Both the position numbers and the translations under genes were made by a program. From assembly GCA_051881695.1 (NCBI GenBank), contig JBJEQJ010000020.1:1-64000 (forward strand): DNA of 64,000 nt. The letters are read 5' to 3'. The notes beneath the pieces were generated by a model, which saw only the letters and a program-made list of their open reading frames with translations, searched no databases and was not told where the DNA came from. Shown piece by piece: positions 25,715 through 34,872 of this stretch. Each line of letters opens with the position of its first letter. Position 1 is the stretch's first letter. The DNA comes from CAYJFG01 sp051881695 (GTDB taxonomy: Bacteria > Bacillota > Clostridia > Oscillospirales > Acutalibacteraceae).

Positions 25715-28037
25715 AACATTAAGAAATATAGGAAAGCAGGACAAAGAAAAGTTTGTCGTTCCAAAAGGCGTTCAGGATGTTATTCCTGTTATCGCCATTT
25801 ATGATGACGGCATTTTTCGAATCGGAAAGGACAAATTTTCCAAGTCCTTTAAATTTACCGATATTAACTACGCTGTTGCAAGCCGTGAGGATAAAGAGGA
25901 AATGTTCCTTGAATACTCCGAACTGCTAAATTCATTTGACAGCGGAGCTACTACAAAGATTACCATTAACAACCGCAGGCTCAACCGACTTGACTTTGAA
26001 AAATCAATCCTGATTCCTCTCAAGGGTGACGCTCTTGACATCTACCGTGATGAGTACAACAAAATGCTGCTTGATAAAGCAACAGGCGCAAATTCAATGG
26101 TACAGGACAAGTATATTACGGTATCTGTCTGCAAGAAAAACATAGAGGAAGCCCGCACCTATTTTAACCGTGTAGGTAACGATATGATTACTCACCTGAG
26201 CAAGCTTGGAAGTCAGTGCATTGAGCTTGAAGCAGAGGAGCGACTTCGTATCTTTCACGATTTCTACCGTGTGGGTGAAGAAAGCTCCTATCATTTCAGC
26301 ATTAAGGAAAGCTGTAAGAAAGGACATAGCTTCAAGGACTATATCTGCCCCGATTCAATGGAGTTTGAAAAGGACTTTTTCAAAATCGGCGACAGATACG
26401 GCAGAGTACTTTTTATGCGTGACTACGCTTCGTATATCAAGGATAGTATGATTTCCGAGCTTACCGAGCTTAACCGTAATCTGATGTTGTCTATTGATGT
26501 TATTCCCGTACCAACAGACGAAGCCGTGCGAGAAGCAGAGAGCCGTTTGCTCGGTGTTGAAACCAACATAACGAATTGGCAGCGCAGACAAAACGCCAAC
26601 AATAACTTTTCCGCAACCGTTCCGTATGATATGGAGCAGCAGAAGAAAGAAATGAAAGAATTTCTTGATGACCTTACCACCCGTGACCAGCGTATGATGT
26701 TCGGTGTCCTTACGATGGTACACACAGCAGACACAAAGGAACAACTTGATAACGACACGGAAGCATTACTCACAACGGCGAGAAAACACCTTTGTCAGTT
26801 TGCAATACTAAAATTTCAGCAGATGGATGGACTGAATACAGCTATGCCTTTCGGGGTACGCAAAATTGATTCATTCCGTACTCTGACAACCGAATCGCTT
26901 TCCGTGCTTATGCCGTTTCGTGTGCAGGATATTTTCCACGACAACGGTATTTACTACGGTCAGAATGTTATCTCAAAGAATATGATTATCGCCGACCGCA
27001 AACAGCTTTTGAACGGTAACGAGTTTATCCTCGGTGTATCGGGCGGCGGTAAATCATTCGCAGCAAAGGGTGAGATTGTCAATCAAATCCTTTCATCGGA
27101 TGCAGATGTAATTATTGTCGATCCTGAGCGTGAGTATGGAGCACTTGTTAATGCGCTCGGCGGCGAGGTAATTAATATTTCGGCTACCTCTAAAAATCAT
27201 ATCAATGCTATGGATATGTCCGAGGAATACGGAGACGGTGCAAATCCTGTTATTCTGAAATCCGAGTTTATTATGTCGCTTTGCGAGCAATTTTTGCCTT
27301 TAGGTGCAAAAGAGAAATCAATTATTGACCGTTGCACAGCAAGCGTGTATCGCACCTATCAGCAGAACAACTATACAGGAAGAGTGCCTACCTTGCAGGA
27401 CTTCCGTGCGGAGCTTCTCAAGCAGGACGAGCCTGAAGCACAGGAAATTGCTCTTGCGATTGAACTGTTCACCAACGGCTCACTCAACACCTTTGCAAAG
27501 CAAACAAATGTTGATACCGATAATCGCCTTATCTGTTACGATATTCTTGACCTCGGCAAACAGCTTATGTCAATCGGTATGCTTGTTGTAATGGATAGTA
27601 TCCTCAACCGCATCACGCAGAACAGAGCAAAAGGTAAATCAACCTTTATTTTCATTGATGAAATTTATCTTCTGTTTCAGCACGAGTATTCCGCTAATTT
27701 CCTTTTTACACTTTGGAAGCGTGTTCGTAAGTACGGAGCGTATGCGACAGGTATTACACAGAATGTTGATGACCTGTTACAGAGCCATACGGCAAGAACG
27801 ATGCTTGCAAACTCTGAATTTATCGTAATGCTCAATCAGGCTTCAACCGACAGAGAGGAGCTTGCACGACTGCTCAATATATCTGATTTACAGCTTTCGT
27901 ATATCACGAATGTTGAAGCAGGACACGGACTTATAAAGGTAGGTAGCTCACTTGTGCCTTTTGCAAACAAATTTCCGAAGAATACACAGCTTTACAGGCT
28001 GATGACAACCAAGCCGGGTGAAGGTGCTACTGCGTAG
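25707..28037 (+). CDS. VirB4/TraE-type conjugative ATPase
   Basis: A 776-residue motor ATPase of the mating channel. The N-terminal half (FSKSFKFTDINYAVASREDKEEMF...) is the VirB4 scaffold domain. Walker A GVSGGGKSFAAKG lies near residues 441-453 and Walker B FIFIDEIYLLF near residue 648, followed by the TGITQNVDDLL motif. There are no membrane spans; it should act with the preceding PrgI-like protein at the membrane. It overlaps prgI and is followed by srtB with 16 bases between. Secure assignment. Confidence 0.95.
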   Translation: MIKTLRNIGKQDKEKFVVPKGVQDVIPVIAIYDDGIFRIGKDKFSKSFKFTDINYAVASREDKEEMFLEYSELLNSFDSGATTKITINNRRLNRLDFEKSILIPLKGDALDIYRDEYNKMLLDKATGANSMVQDKYITVSVCKKNIEEARTYFNRVGNDMITHLSKLGSQCIELEAEERLRIFHDFYRVGEESSYHFSIKESCKKGHSFKDYICPDSMEFEKDFFKIGDRYGRVLFMRDYASYIKDSMISELTELNRNLMLSIDVIPVPTDEAVREAESRLLGVETNITNWQRRQNANNNFSATVPYDMEQQKKEMKEFLDDLTTRDQRMMFGVLTMVHTADTKEQLDNDTEALLTTARKHLCQFAILKFQQMDGLNTAMPFGVRKIDSFRTLTTESLSVLMPFRVQDIFHDNGIYYGQNVISKNMIIADRKQLLNGNEFILGVSGGGKSFAAKGEIVNQILSSDADVIIVDPEREYGALVNALGGEVINISATSKNHINAMDMSEEYGDGANPVILKSEFIMSLCEQFLPLGAKEKSIIDRCTASVYRTYQQNNYTGRVPTLQDFRAELLKQDEPEAQEIALAIELFTNGSLNTFAKQTNVDTDNRLICYDILDLGKQLMSIGMLVVMDSILNRITQNRAKGKSTFIFIDEIYLLFQHEYSANFLFTLWKRVRKYGAYATGITQNVDDLLQSHTARTMLANSEFIVMLNQASTDREELARLLNISDLQLSYITNVEAGHGLIKVGSSLVPFANKFPKNTQLYRLMTTKPGEGATA

Positions 28038-28053
28038 AAGAAAGGAATCTGCA

Positions 28054-28863
28054 ATGAATAAGAAAATTTTAATATCCTTGATTGTGGTGCTTGTCGCTGT
28101 ATGCGGTGTCAGCACCTATTTTCATATCAAGGGAAGAATTGAATCAGAGGAAAACCAAAAGATGTATGAAACCGTAGCCGAGGAAGTTTCGGCTACGGAG
28201 GACAGCACAGTCGTTTCCGCAAGTGAAGCGACTGTCAATCCGTATACGGAATACACGGACGGAGGTAGCGGTAATAGTAAAACTCAAAATTATGCTGACA
28301 CAATGACTTTTGCCAATAACCCCGATATGGTCGGTTGGATAAAGATTGACGGAACAAATATCAACTATCCTGTTATGCAGACGCCAAATGAGCCTGACTA
28401 TTATCTGAACAGAGATTTTTACAAAAATCAGTCCGTTTACGGCTGCCCTTATGTTCAGGCAAATTGTGATGTCAAAACTCCGTCTGACAATGTTATCATA
28501 TACGCACATCATATGAATGACGGTTCAATGTTTGCAAATCTTGAGCTTTTCAGAAGTAAGGATTTTTGGAAATCCCACAAGCAAATCGGCTTTGATACGC
28601 TCGACAGGAAAGCAACCTATGACATTCTTGCCGTGTTCGCCGTTCCTGTTGATGAAACAGATAAAAATTCATTCAAGTATTATGAGTTTGTCAACGCCTA
28701 TGACCCACAGCATTTTTCTGACTTTGTGAGCAAATGTAAGGAACTTTCATTCTATGATACAGGCGTAACCGCAAAATACGGCGATAAGTTGTTGACACTT
28801 TCCACCTGCGAATACACACACGACAATGGCAGACTTGTTATTGTGGCGAAAAGTCGTAAGTAA
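28054..28863 (+). CDS. srtB: Class B sortase
   Basis: A 269-residue membrane-anchored transpeptidase. An N-terminal signal-anchor (KILISLIVVLVAVCGVSTYF) is followed by a Ser/Thr/Glu-rich linker and the sortase barrel: MVGWIKIDGTNINYPVMQ, the catalytic His in IIYAHHMNDGSMF, the catalytic Cys in LTLSTCEYTHDNGR and the Arg in the same segment. Class B is supported by the TLSTCEY context and the long helix insertion. Its likely substrate is the element's adhesin with HTPKTGD. The ATG at 28054 follows AGAAAGGA. It ends the transcription unit before the cargo gene. Confidence 0.93.
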   Translation: MNKKILISLIVVLVAVCGVSTYFHIKGRIESEENQKMYETVAEEVSATEDSTVVSASEATVNPYTEYTDGGSGNSKTQNYADTMTFANNPDMVGWIKIDGTNINYPVMQTPNEPDYYLNRDFYKNQSVYGCPYVQANCDVKTPSDNVIIYAHHMNDGSMFANLELFRSKDFWKSHKQIGFDTLDRKATYDILAVFAVPVDETDKNSFKYYEFVNAYDPQHFSDFVSKCKELSFYDTGVTAKYGDKLLTLSTCEYTHDNGRLVIVAKSRK

Positions 28864-28870
28864 ATTATCA

Positions 28871-28899
28871 TAGACAAAGTTGAGCAAGAGTGATATAAT
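28871..28899 (+). promoter_or_regulatory. Sigma-70-type promoter for the OLD nuclease gene
   Basis: TAGACA (28871-28876), a 17-bp spacer and a perfect TATAAT (28894-28899), just after the sortase stop and 100 bp before the nuclease start. The resulting leader has AATTTG repeats at 28916-28935. An independent promoter here supports the view that the nuclease is an autonomous cargo gene. Confidence 0.65.
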
Positions 28900-28999
28900 T
28901 TTTAGTAGAACAAATCGGAATTTGTCGAATTTGTGGTTCAGTAATAACAGAAAAATTGCAAGATAAAAACCTACGCTGCGTTTAGATAGGAGAAGTAGT

Positions 29000-30733
29000 A
29001 TGAAACTTGTAAGTGCAGATATAGAAAATTTTCGTTCTATTAAAAAATGCAGTATTCATTTTAATGAAATAACTGCAATTGTTGGAGAGAATAATGCTGG
29101 AAAGTCTGCTATTCTACGTGCATTGAACAGCTTTTTCAATTACGAATTTGAAGAGTCCTTTTTTATTAATGCTGCTCATAGATACGATATTAGAACAGTA
29201 ACAAAAATCAAGCTAACTTTTGAAGATATTCCCCAAAAAGAAATCTACAAAGGAAAGTTAATTAATGACCAGCTTATTGTACAATTTTCATATGCATATA
29301 GTCGAACAACAAAAGGCCGATCAATATATTGTTTAACTCTGGGTGGAAAAATTAATGCTGATAGTATGCTACCTGAAATAAAGAAAGATATTGATTTTGT
29401 GTATATACCAGCCAACCGTGGAACAAAAGATTTAAGTTGGACAGATAACTCAATATTCACGAGACTTGTTGAGCAATATCTCCATGAATATACGAAGAAT
29501 CGAGATTTGCTATCCACTCAAGTAAAACAGGTTGCTAACCGTTTTCATACTCAAGTGTTATCGAGATTGGAGAAAGAGTTATCAGAATTAAATATGCTTG
29601 CTTCTGAAAAGACATATAAAGTGAATTTTGATGAGCAAATGGACTATTCCATTTTATTAAGCCAACTCGGAATCAGTATTCTTGAAAAAGGCAATAGTTT
29701 TCCTGTTGCCGAATATGGTAGCGGAATAAAAAGCCTAACTGTCATAGCTTTGCATAGAATGCTTTCTAAAAATAATACCGATTCTATTATTCTGGGAATA
29801 GAGGAACCTGAAACTAATTTACATCCTCAAGCGCAGAAAAGATTAATAGCATCTATACTTAACAATAGGCAAGACTTTGAAACTCAAGCTATTTTCGCAA
29901 CACATTCTACTGTAATTGTTGATGCATTAGATCATGAAGATATTGTACTCGTTAGGAGAGTAAATGACGAACAAAGAGGGTTTAAATCTGTTACTTCTCA
30001 ATTACAAAATAATTTTTGGCAATGTCATGATATTACGGATTATAAACATTATAATTTTTTCAAATACAAAAACAGCGATTTTTTCTTTGCTAAATATGTT
30101 GTTCTATCAGAAAGTATTACTGATGCACAGGTTATTGATGAACTTATCCGTTCAGATTTGAAAGATAATTATTATAATATTAGTCTTTTGAGCCTAGACG
30201 GTGTCTCAAATTTGAAATATCCATATTTTTTACTAAAGGATCTTGATATTCCTTTTTCCATGGTGGTTGATCACGACTTCTTTACACCATATATAAATGA
30301 TAAACTGGAAGATAGTCGAGATGCAGAATCGTGTTTACCTATGTATAAAACAATAGTTAAACGCAGAAATCCTGTGATTGCTGATATTTGGAAATCTGAT
30401 GAAGCAATTCAAGAACTAGAACGCAAAATGTCTAGCTCGTATACCGAGCAGTTCGAATATTTAAAAGAATATCACTTTTTTGTTATGCAATATTGCTTAG
30501 AAATGGATTTAATTGGGAAATCCGATAAAGCAAGAAATCTGTATTATGATAAATACAATTTGAATGGAGAGAAACGGTGTATTAATGAATTGCTTGTAAA
30601 AAGAAAGGATGCAGTTAAGGATCCTCTAGTTTTATTGCCAATTTATAAAAGTTTGAGTGCTTCTGAACGACCTATTAGCTATAAAAAAATAAGGGTAGCT
30701 CTTGTTAAACTTATTCAACAACAGCTGAGTTAA
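29000..30733 (+). CDS. OLD-family ATP-dependent TOPRIM nuclease (probable defence cargo)
   Basis: A 577-residue OLD-like protein: an ABC/SMC-type ATPase followed by a TOPRIM nuclease. Walker A GENNAGKS lies at residues 29-36, the Walker B region IILGIEEPETNLHP near 262-276, and the H-loop ATHSTVIVDAL near 300. The TOPRIM part has VVLSESITDAQVIDEL near 368-383, where the usual E-G-x-T/S-D reads E-S-I-T-D, and VVDHDFF near 421-427 with the D-x-D pair. OLD nucleases act in phage defence and DNA degradation. No Gabija-type helicase or reverse-transcriptase partner is next to it, so it looks like a class 1 stand-alone protein. The gene is clearly more AT-rich than its neighbours, with its own promoter and terminator. 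Ribosome binding site AGGAGAAG. Confidence 0.88.
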   Translation: MKLVSADIENFRSIKKCSIHFNEITAIVGENNAGKSAILRALNSFFNYEFEESFFINAAHRYDIRTVTKIKLTFEDIPQKEIYKGKLINDQLIVQFSYAYSRTTKGRSIYCLTLGGKINADSMLPEIKKDIDFVYIPANRGTKDLSWTDNSIFTRLVEQYLHEYTKNRDLLSTQVKQVANRFHTQVLSRLEKELSELNMLASEKTYKVNFDEQMDYSILLSQLGISILEKGNSFPVAEYGSGIKSLTVIALHRMLSKNNTDSIILGIEEPETNLHPQAQKRLIASILNNRQDFETQAIFATHSTVIVDALDHEDIVLVRRVNDEQRGFKSVTSQLQNNFWQCHDITDYKHYNFFKYKNSDFFFAKYVVLSESITDAQVIDELIRSDLKDNYYNISLLSLDGVSNLKYPYFLLKDLDIPFSMVVDHDFFTPYINDKLEDSRDAESCLPMYKTIVKRRNPVIADIWKSDEAIQELERKMSSSYTEQFEYLKEYHFFVMQYCLEMDLIGKSDKARNLYYDKYNLNGEKRCINELLVKRKDAVKDPLVLLPIYKSLSASERPISYKKIRVALVKLIQQQLS

Positions 30734-30851
30734 TTATTATTTTATCTAATACTAGCCGTAGGATTTGCTAAGCTTTTCAATAAATTTATTCTACGATAAT
30801 AATTCAACTGTATTACAGAAAATTCCAGTTTATCAAACTAAATAACATTAT

Positions 30852-30889
30852 AAAAACTCTGATTGGAGAAACACCAGTCAGAGTTTTTC
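30852..30889 (+). terminator. Rho-independent terminator of the OLD nuclease gene
   Basis: CTCTGATTGG pairs with CCAGTCAGAG (one G-T pair) around an AGAAACA loop; the arms are flanked by AAAA and TTTTT-CTTT. This isolates the nuclease from the next gene. The 30734-30851 stretch before it is AT-rich and holds nothing I recognise. Confidence 0.8.
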
Positions 30890-30920
30890 TTTACACAAAA
30901 ATTTGAAGGGAGGTAATAAT

Positions 30921-32723
30921 TTGCCTGATATTAAAACAAAAAAAGAAAACAAAGGTACAATCAAAACGCTTGACAAGGCAAAAATTGCAACCGGTCGTAT
31001 GAAATCTGCATATATACAGACTAAGGATAAAGCCGAGCATTCTGTTGAAGCGGAGGAGTATTCAGCCAACGAATATGCTACTGACAGAATGGAATCAGGT
31101 GCAAAGCGAGGTGCAGAAGAAACTGTCCATCAGACTAAAAAACAGTTCGGAAATGCAAAAGACGGAGCTAAAATGGTCAAGAACAAGATTAAACAACGTA
31201 TTGAGAACAAAGCACAGAATAAAGCTGAAAACGCAGTTAAGAATTCTGTTCAGAAATCATCTAAAAATGCTGCCAAAAAATCCGCTGAAAAATCTGTCAG
31301 AACAACATCTTCCAAAGCATTCAACGGAGGGCGAAAAAGTATTCGTACAGTTGAGCAAACCTCAAAGACAGTTAAGCAATCAGCACGCTCGGCAGGTAGA
31401 AAAACAGTGAAAACTGCGCAGAAAGGAACAGCCAAAACAGTAAAGACATCAGTTAAAACCGCAGAAAAAACCTCAAAGGCAGCCATTAAAACTTCAAAGC
31501 AAGCCGCAAAAGCCGCACAGAAAACAGCACAAGCAACTGCTAAAGCGGCTCAGAAAGCGGCACAGGCAGCGAGGGCTGCTGCAAAAGCGGCTGTTCAGGC
31601 GGCGAAAGTTGCAATCAAAGCAACAATAGCGGCAGTAAAGGCAATCATTGCAGGAATTAAGGCGTTAGCGGCCGCTATCGCCGCAGGCGGTTGGGTAGCT
31701 GTTGTGATTATCATCGTTATCTGCCTTATAGCGTTAATTGTCTGCTCCTGCTTTGGAATATTCGCTTCGGGCGAGGATTCGGGAACAGGCGTTACAATGC
31801 AGACTGCCGTCCAGGAAATTAACGAGGAATACAATCAAAAAATTGAGGGTATCAAAAACGACAATACCTACGATATTCTTGAAATGTCAGGCTCACGAGC
31901 AGATTGGAAAGAAGTTATAGCTATCTACGCTGTAGATAAAAATATGGCTGATCTGAATCCTGCAAATCCTGATGAGGCGCAGGAGGTCGCAACGATGGAC
32001 GAGGGTAAAAAGGAAGATTTGCGTAATCTGTTCTGGGAAATGAACAAAGTTGAATCCCATACAGAAGAGAAAACCGTCAAAGAAAGCATCGAGGTAAAAG
32101 AGAACGGCAAGACGGTCAAAAAGGAAAAGGATGTTGAAAAAACGACCTTGTATATTACCACAAGCCACATTGACCTTGAAACGATGATGAACAACAAGAG
32201 CTTTACCGACGAACAAAAGGAAATGTGCCGACAACTTTTATCGGATGAGAACAACTCTTTATGGCTCTCCGTCCTTCACGGCATTTCAAGCTCGGATAGT
32301 GATATAGTCAAGGTGGCGCAGGAACAGCTCGGCAATGTCGGCGGTCAGCCGTATTGGAGCTGGTACGGCTTTAGTTCCCGTGTCGAATGGTGCGCCTGCT
32401 TCGTTTCATGGTGTGCCAACGAGTGCGGATATATAGAAAACAACCTTATCCCGAAATACTCCGTATGCGATACCGGTGTTAATTGGTTTAAGACCAAAGG
32501 AGAATGGCTCGACGGTACAGAGGAGCCACAGGCAGGGATGATTATTTTCTTTGATTGGGCATACGACGGACTTGACGGCAATTCCGACCACACGGGAATC
32601 GTAGAAAAAGTAGAGAGTGGCAGAGTTTACACAATAGAAGGAAATTCAAGCGACGCTTGTCAGGAAAACTCATATCAGATAGGTCATTACGAAATACTTG
32701 GTTACGGCGCTCCGGCTTACTAA
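30921..32723 (+). CDS. Membrane-anchored CHAP peptidoglycan hydrolase with a histone-like N-terminus
   Basis: A 600-residue conjugation-associated wall hydrolase. The start is probably the TTG at 30921, seven bases after GAAGGGAGGT; a TTG at 30903 lies ahead of that site. Residues 1-250 are extraordinarily Lys/Ala/Thr/Gln-rich (for example KAAKAAQKTAQATAKAAQKA), resembling histone H1 tails. One membrane span lies at about 255-283 (VAVVIIIVICLIALIVCSCF), then a stalk. A CHAP/amidase domain covers about 455-600: catalytic Cys in VEWCACFVSWCANECGY near residue 490, His in SDHTGIVEKV, and the Asn in EGNSSDA. It would open peptidoglycan locally for the mating channel. The stop is followed by a strong terminator, ending the transfer operon. 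Confidence 0.88.
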   Translation: MPDIKTKKENKGTIKTLDKAKIATGRMKSAYIQTKDKAEHSVEAEEYSANEYATDRMESGAKRGAEETVHQTKKQFGNAKDGAKMVKNKIKQRIENKAQNKAENAVKNSVQKSSKNAAKKSAEKSVRTTSSKAFNGGRKSIRTVEQTSKTVKQSARSAGRKTVKTAQKGTAKTVKTSVKTAEKTSKAAIKTSKQAAKAAQKTAQATAKAAQKAAQAARAAAKAAVQAAKVAIKATIAAVKAIIAGIKALAAAIAAGGWVAVVIIIVICLIALIVCSCFGIFASGEDSGTGVTMQTAVQEINEEYNQKIEGIKNDNTYDILEMSGSRADWKEVIAIYAVDKNMADLNPANPDEAQEVATMDEGKKEDLRNLFWEMNKVESHTEEKTVKESIEVKENGKTVKKEKDVEKTTLYITTSHIDLETMMNNKSFTDEQKEMCRQLLSDENNSLWLSVLHGISSSDSDIVKVAQEQLGNVGGQPYWSWYGFSSRVEWCACFVSWCANECGYIENNLIPKYSVCDTGVNWFKTKGEWLDGTEEPQAGMIIFFDWAYDGLDGNSDHTGIVEKVESGRVYTIEGNSSDACQENSYQIGHYEILGYGAPAY

Positions 32724-32779
32724 AAAAATTTGAGGTTGTCCATTTGGCAACGCCAGATAAGGAAGTTTTTATGTAGGGT

Positions 32780-32820
32780 ACGGTGTAACTCAGTAAAATG
32801 GGTTACACCGTATTCTTTTT
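32780..32820. terminator. Strong terminator at the end of the transfer module
   Basis: ACGGTGTAAC (32780-32789) pairs with GTTACACCGT (32802-32811), a perfect 10-bp stem, followed by TATTC and a run of seven T. It serves the CHAP gene on the + strand. Most of its function is one-directional because the T-run is on the right, although the recombinase stump converges on it from the other side. Confidence 0.85.
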
Positions 32821-32823
32821 TTC

Positions 32824-33102
32824 TTATGCTACAAAGCGGAAGTCCTGCGGATTTGTCCGTATTTCCTCCATCATAGCAAGTATTTCCTGTTCGGTCGGAA
32901 TATCTATCATACCAACCGCAGTAAAGTAAATATCTACCTTCACATAACAATGACCGCTTGATTTATCGTTGTTATGGACTTCGATACGCTCAATCAGAGA
33001 ATTTACCAGTGTCGGCGTGAATTCGTTAATTTCGGTCATATCACGCATAGTTTTTAATTCTTGAGAAATTTTTGTATGCTCTTTCTGAAAAAGTTTTAGC
33101 AA
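32824..33102 (-). pseudogene. C-terminal stump of a large serine recombinase (DUF4368 region)
   Basis: Only about 92 residues remain: KTMRDMTEINEFTPTLVNSLIERIEVH, then SGHCYVKVDIYFTAVG and PTEQEILAMMEE. This is the characteristic C-terminal (DUF4368) end of large serine recombinases of the TnpX/Tn1549 kind. The catalytic resolvase domain and zinc-finger/coiled coil are absent; the coding strand is interrupted upstream, and the lipoprotein esterase gene ends only 15 bases away. The recombinase once excised an element. Its truncation suggests that the right side of the conjugative element was deleted or overwritten by the metabolic island. Confidence 0.8.
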
Positions 33103-33117
33103 AGCAAGAAATACTCT

Positions 33118-33990
33118 TTATGCCTTTCGTTTAGCAAGAATCCAATTCAAAATGTTTTCGTCATTGAAAAGGATATTTCCTCCACCGTGGTAATTGTAAA
33201 TACCGCGGCTGTTAAAGTATTCGTTGTAGGGAATTTCGAGGGCCAGCAGTTCGCTGATTTGTTCATCTGTATATCCCTTTTCACGCCAAGCTCTTTGCAA
33301 GCCCTCATAGGCAGAGCGTGCCTTTTCAGAGCCGTAATATTCGTCGTTTTCAGCCATAAAGATATATACAGCAACATCGTTCTGTGCTATCGGCTCATAA
33401 GCGCCGTCCCATTGTGACGCTCCGTGCAGATACGCCGCATACAAATCGGGGCGCATAGAAACCGCCTGCGACATTGTTTCACCACCAGCCGAATATCCGG
33501 CAGCGTAAACTCTTGATTTGTCAACTGAAAAGTTTTCGATAAAGTATTCGGTCAATTCAATCGCCTGCCGTGCAGATGTTTCGTGCCAGTCGGTAAGCTG
33601 TGCAGAAACTACAATCACATCTTCGGGAAGTTCTGTCCATGCCCGAAAACCGTTCCACTCCAAATTACTGCCCGACGAATCCTCGCCAAACCACATCATA
33701 TTGTAGCCCGGCATTGTCATTACCAGCGGATAGGCTGTGCTTTCGTCGTAATCCTCCGGCAAGTAATAGCTATAATGAATTTCGCCGTCATCAGCGTTCA
33801 AAATCTGTTCAGCGATAACGCCTGTTTTTTCGGGTGATTTTTCTGTTTCATTCGGCACTTCCGATTCGGCAGGAACGATGACAGATGTGCTGTTGTTTTC
33901 GGTATTGTCTATCGGCTGATTTGCCGAGCAAGCGGTAAGCAAAAGTGAAACAATCAATATAACAGCAGATAGCACCACACCTTTTTTCAT
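33118..33990 (-). CDS. Exported lipoprotein esterase/peptidase of the alpha/beta hydrolase fold
   Basis: A 290-residue lipoprotein. The signal peptide ends at the lipobox LLTAC near residue 21, then a Ser/Glu/Pro-rich linker. The hydrolase domain has YPLVMTMPGYN (oxyanion region), the nucleophile elbow AAGYSAGGE (Ser near 169), the acid region IFMAENDEYYG and a C-terminal YHGGGNILF with the likely catalytic His. It is similar to PHB-depolymerase/prolyl-oligopeptidase-type esterases. It is the last gene of the minus-strand island, transcribed after the aldo/keto reductase across a 29-bp gap. The substrate is unknown. Confidence 0.82.
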   Translation of the reverse strand: MKKGVVLSAVILIVSLLLTACSANQPIDNTENNSTSVIVPAESEVPNETEKSPEKTGVIAEQILNADDGEIHYSYYLPEDYDESTAYPLVMTMPGYNMMWFGEDSSGSNLEWNGFRAWTELPEDVIVVSAQLTDWHETSARQAIELTEYFIENFSVDKSRVYAAGYSAGGETMSQAVSMRPDLYAAYLHGASQWDGAYEPIAQNDVAVYIFMAENDEYYGSEKARSAYEGLQRAWREKGYTDEQISELLALEIPYNEYFNSRGIYNYHGGGNILFNDENILNWILAKRKA

Positions 33991-34019
33991 TTATTTCACC
34001 TCTTTTTGGAAGTCTGCTG

Positions 34020-34859
34020 TTAATGCAGCTTTATCATCATCTCTGCAATCGCTGGATCATAGTGAGAGAAAAACAGGCTTTCTTTTTCATCCAATGCCCG
34101 GATAGCGTTCATATCGCTTGCGTCCAGAGCAAAATCAAAGACATTGATATTTTCTTCCATACGCTCCTTGTGGATGGATTTCGGGATTACCACGACATCG
34201 CTTTGCAAAAGGAAACGCAGAGCGACTTGTGCGGCTGTTTTACCGTACTTTTTGCCGATTTCGACCAGCACGGGATTTGTGAAGAAATCTTTTCTTCCCT
34301 CGGCGAACGGTCCCCAAGATTCGTGCTGTACACCGTATTTTTCCATATACTCGTGGGCGGTTTTCTGCTGTTGAAAAACATGAGTTTCAACCTGATTGAT
34401 TGCAGGTTTAACCTCCACGAAGTTGCACAAATCCACCAGTCTGTCGGGATAGAAATTTGAAACGCCGATTGCACGAATCCAACCCTCTTTATAGGCTTCT
34501 TCCATTGCACGGTAAGTGCCGTAGTAATCGTTAAAGGGCTGATGAATCAAAACGAGGTCAATATACTCGGTTTGCAGTTTGCGTAAAGATTCCTCAAGAG
34601 ATTTCTTTGCTTTTTCATAACCGCCGTTCGTAATCCAAACCTTTGTTGTAATAAAAAGCTCCTCACGGGGAACGCCGCATTTGTTGATAGCGTTTCCGAC
34701 CGCTTCTTCGTTGCCGTATGCCTGCGCCGTATCAATGGAGCGATACCCTACGCTGATTGCGTCCAGTACGCAGCGTTCGCATTCTTCGTTTGACACCTGA
34801 TATACGCCGAAGCCCAGTTTCGGCATTTTGATTCCGTTATTCAAAGTTACATATTCCAT
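34020..34859 (-). CDS. Aldo/keto reductase
   Basis: A 279-residue NADPH-dependent carbonyl reductase of the AKR superfamily. Signature elements are present: LGFGVYQV near the start, GYRSIDTAQAYGNE with Asp and Tyr of the active-site tetrad, FITTKVW with the Lys, VLIHQP with the His, IRAIGVSNF, and the C-terminal VVIPKSIHKERMEENINVF NADP-binding part. It is likely to reduce aldehydes or ketones released or sensed by the island. Ribosome binding site AAGGAGA. It is 13 bases from the upstream decarboxylase-cupin gene. Family is sure; substrate unknown. Confidence 0.92.
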   Translation of the reverse strand: MEYVTLNNGIKMPKLGFGVYQVSNEECERCVLDAISVGYRSIDTAQAYGNEEAVGNAINKCGVPREELFITTKVWITNGGYEKAKKSLEESLRKLQTEYIDLVLIHQPFNDYYGTYRAMEEAYKEGWIRAIGVSNFYPDRLVDLCNFVEVKPAINQVETHVFQQQKTAHEYMEKYGVQHESWGPFAEGRKDFFTNPVLVEIGKKYGKTAAQVALRFLLQSDVVVIPKSIHKERMEENINVFDFALDASDMNAIRALDEKESLFFSHYDPAIAEMMIKLH

Positions 34860-34872
34860 AATTTATTTCTCC

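Noticed and set aside
29000..30733. Gabija-type two-gene defence system
   Set aside because: The nuclease resembles GajA in domain order, but no UvrD-like helicase (GajB) follows; the next gene is the CHAP hydrolase beyond a terminator.
34023..34460. 145-codon + strand frame opposite the aldo/keto reductase
   Set aside because: Shadow of the well-supported minus-strand AKR; no ribosome binding site and cysteine/phenylalanine-rich composition typical of antisense reading.
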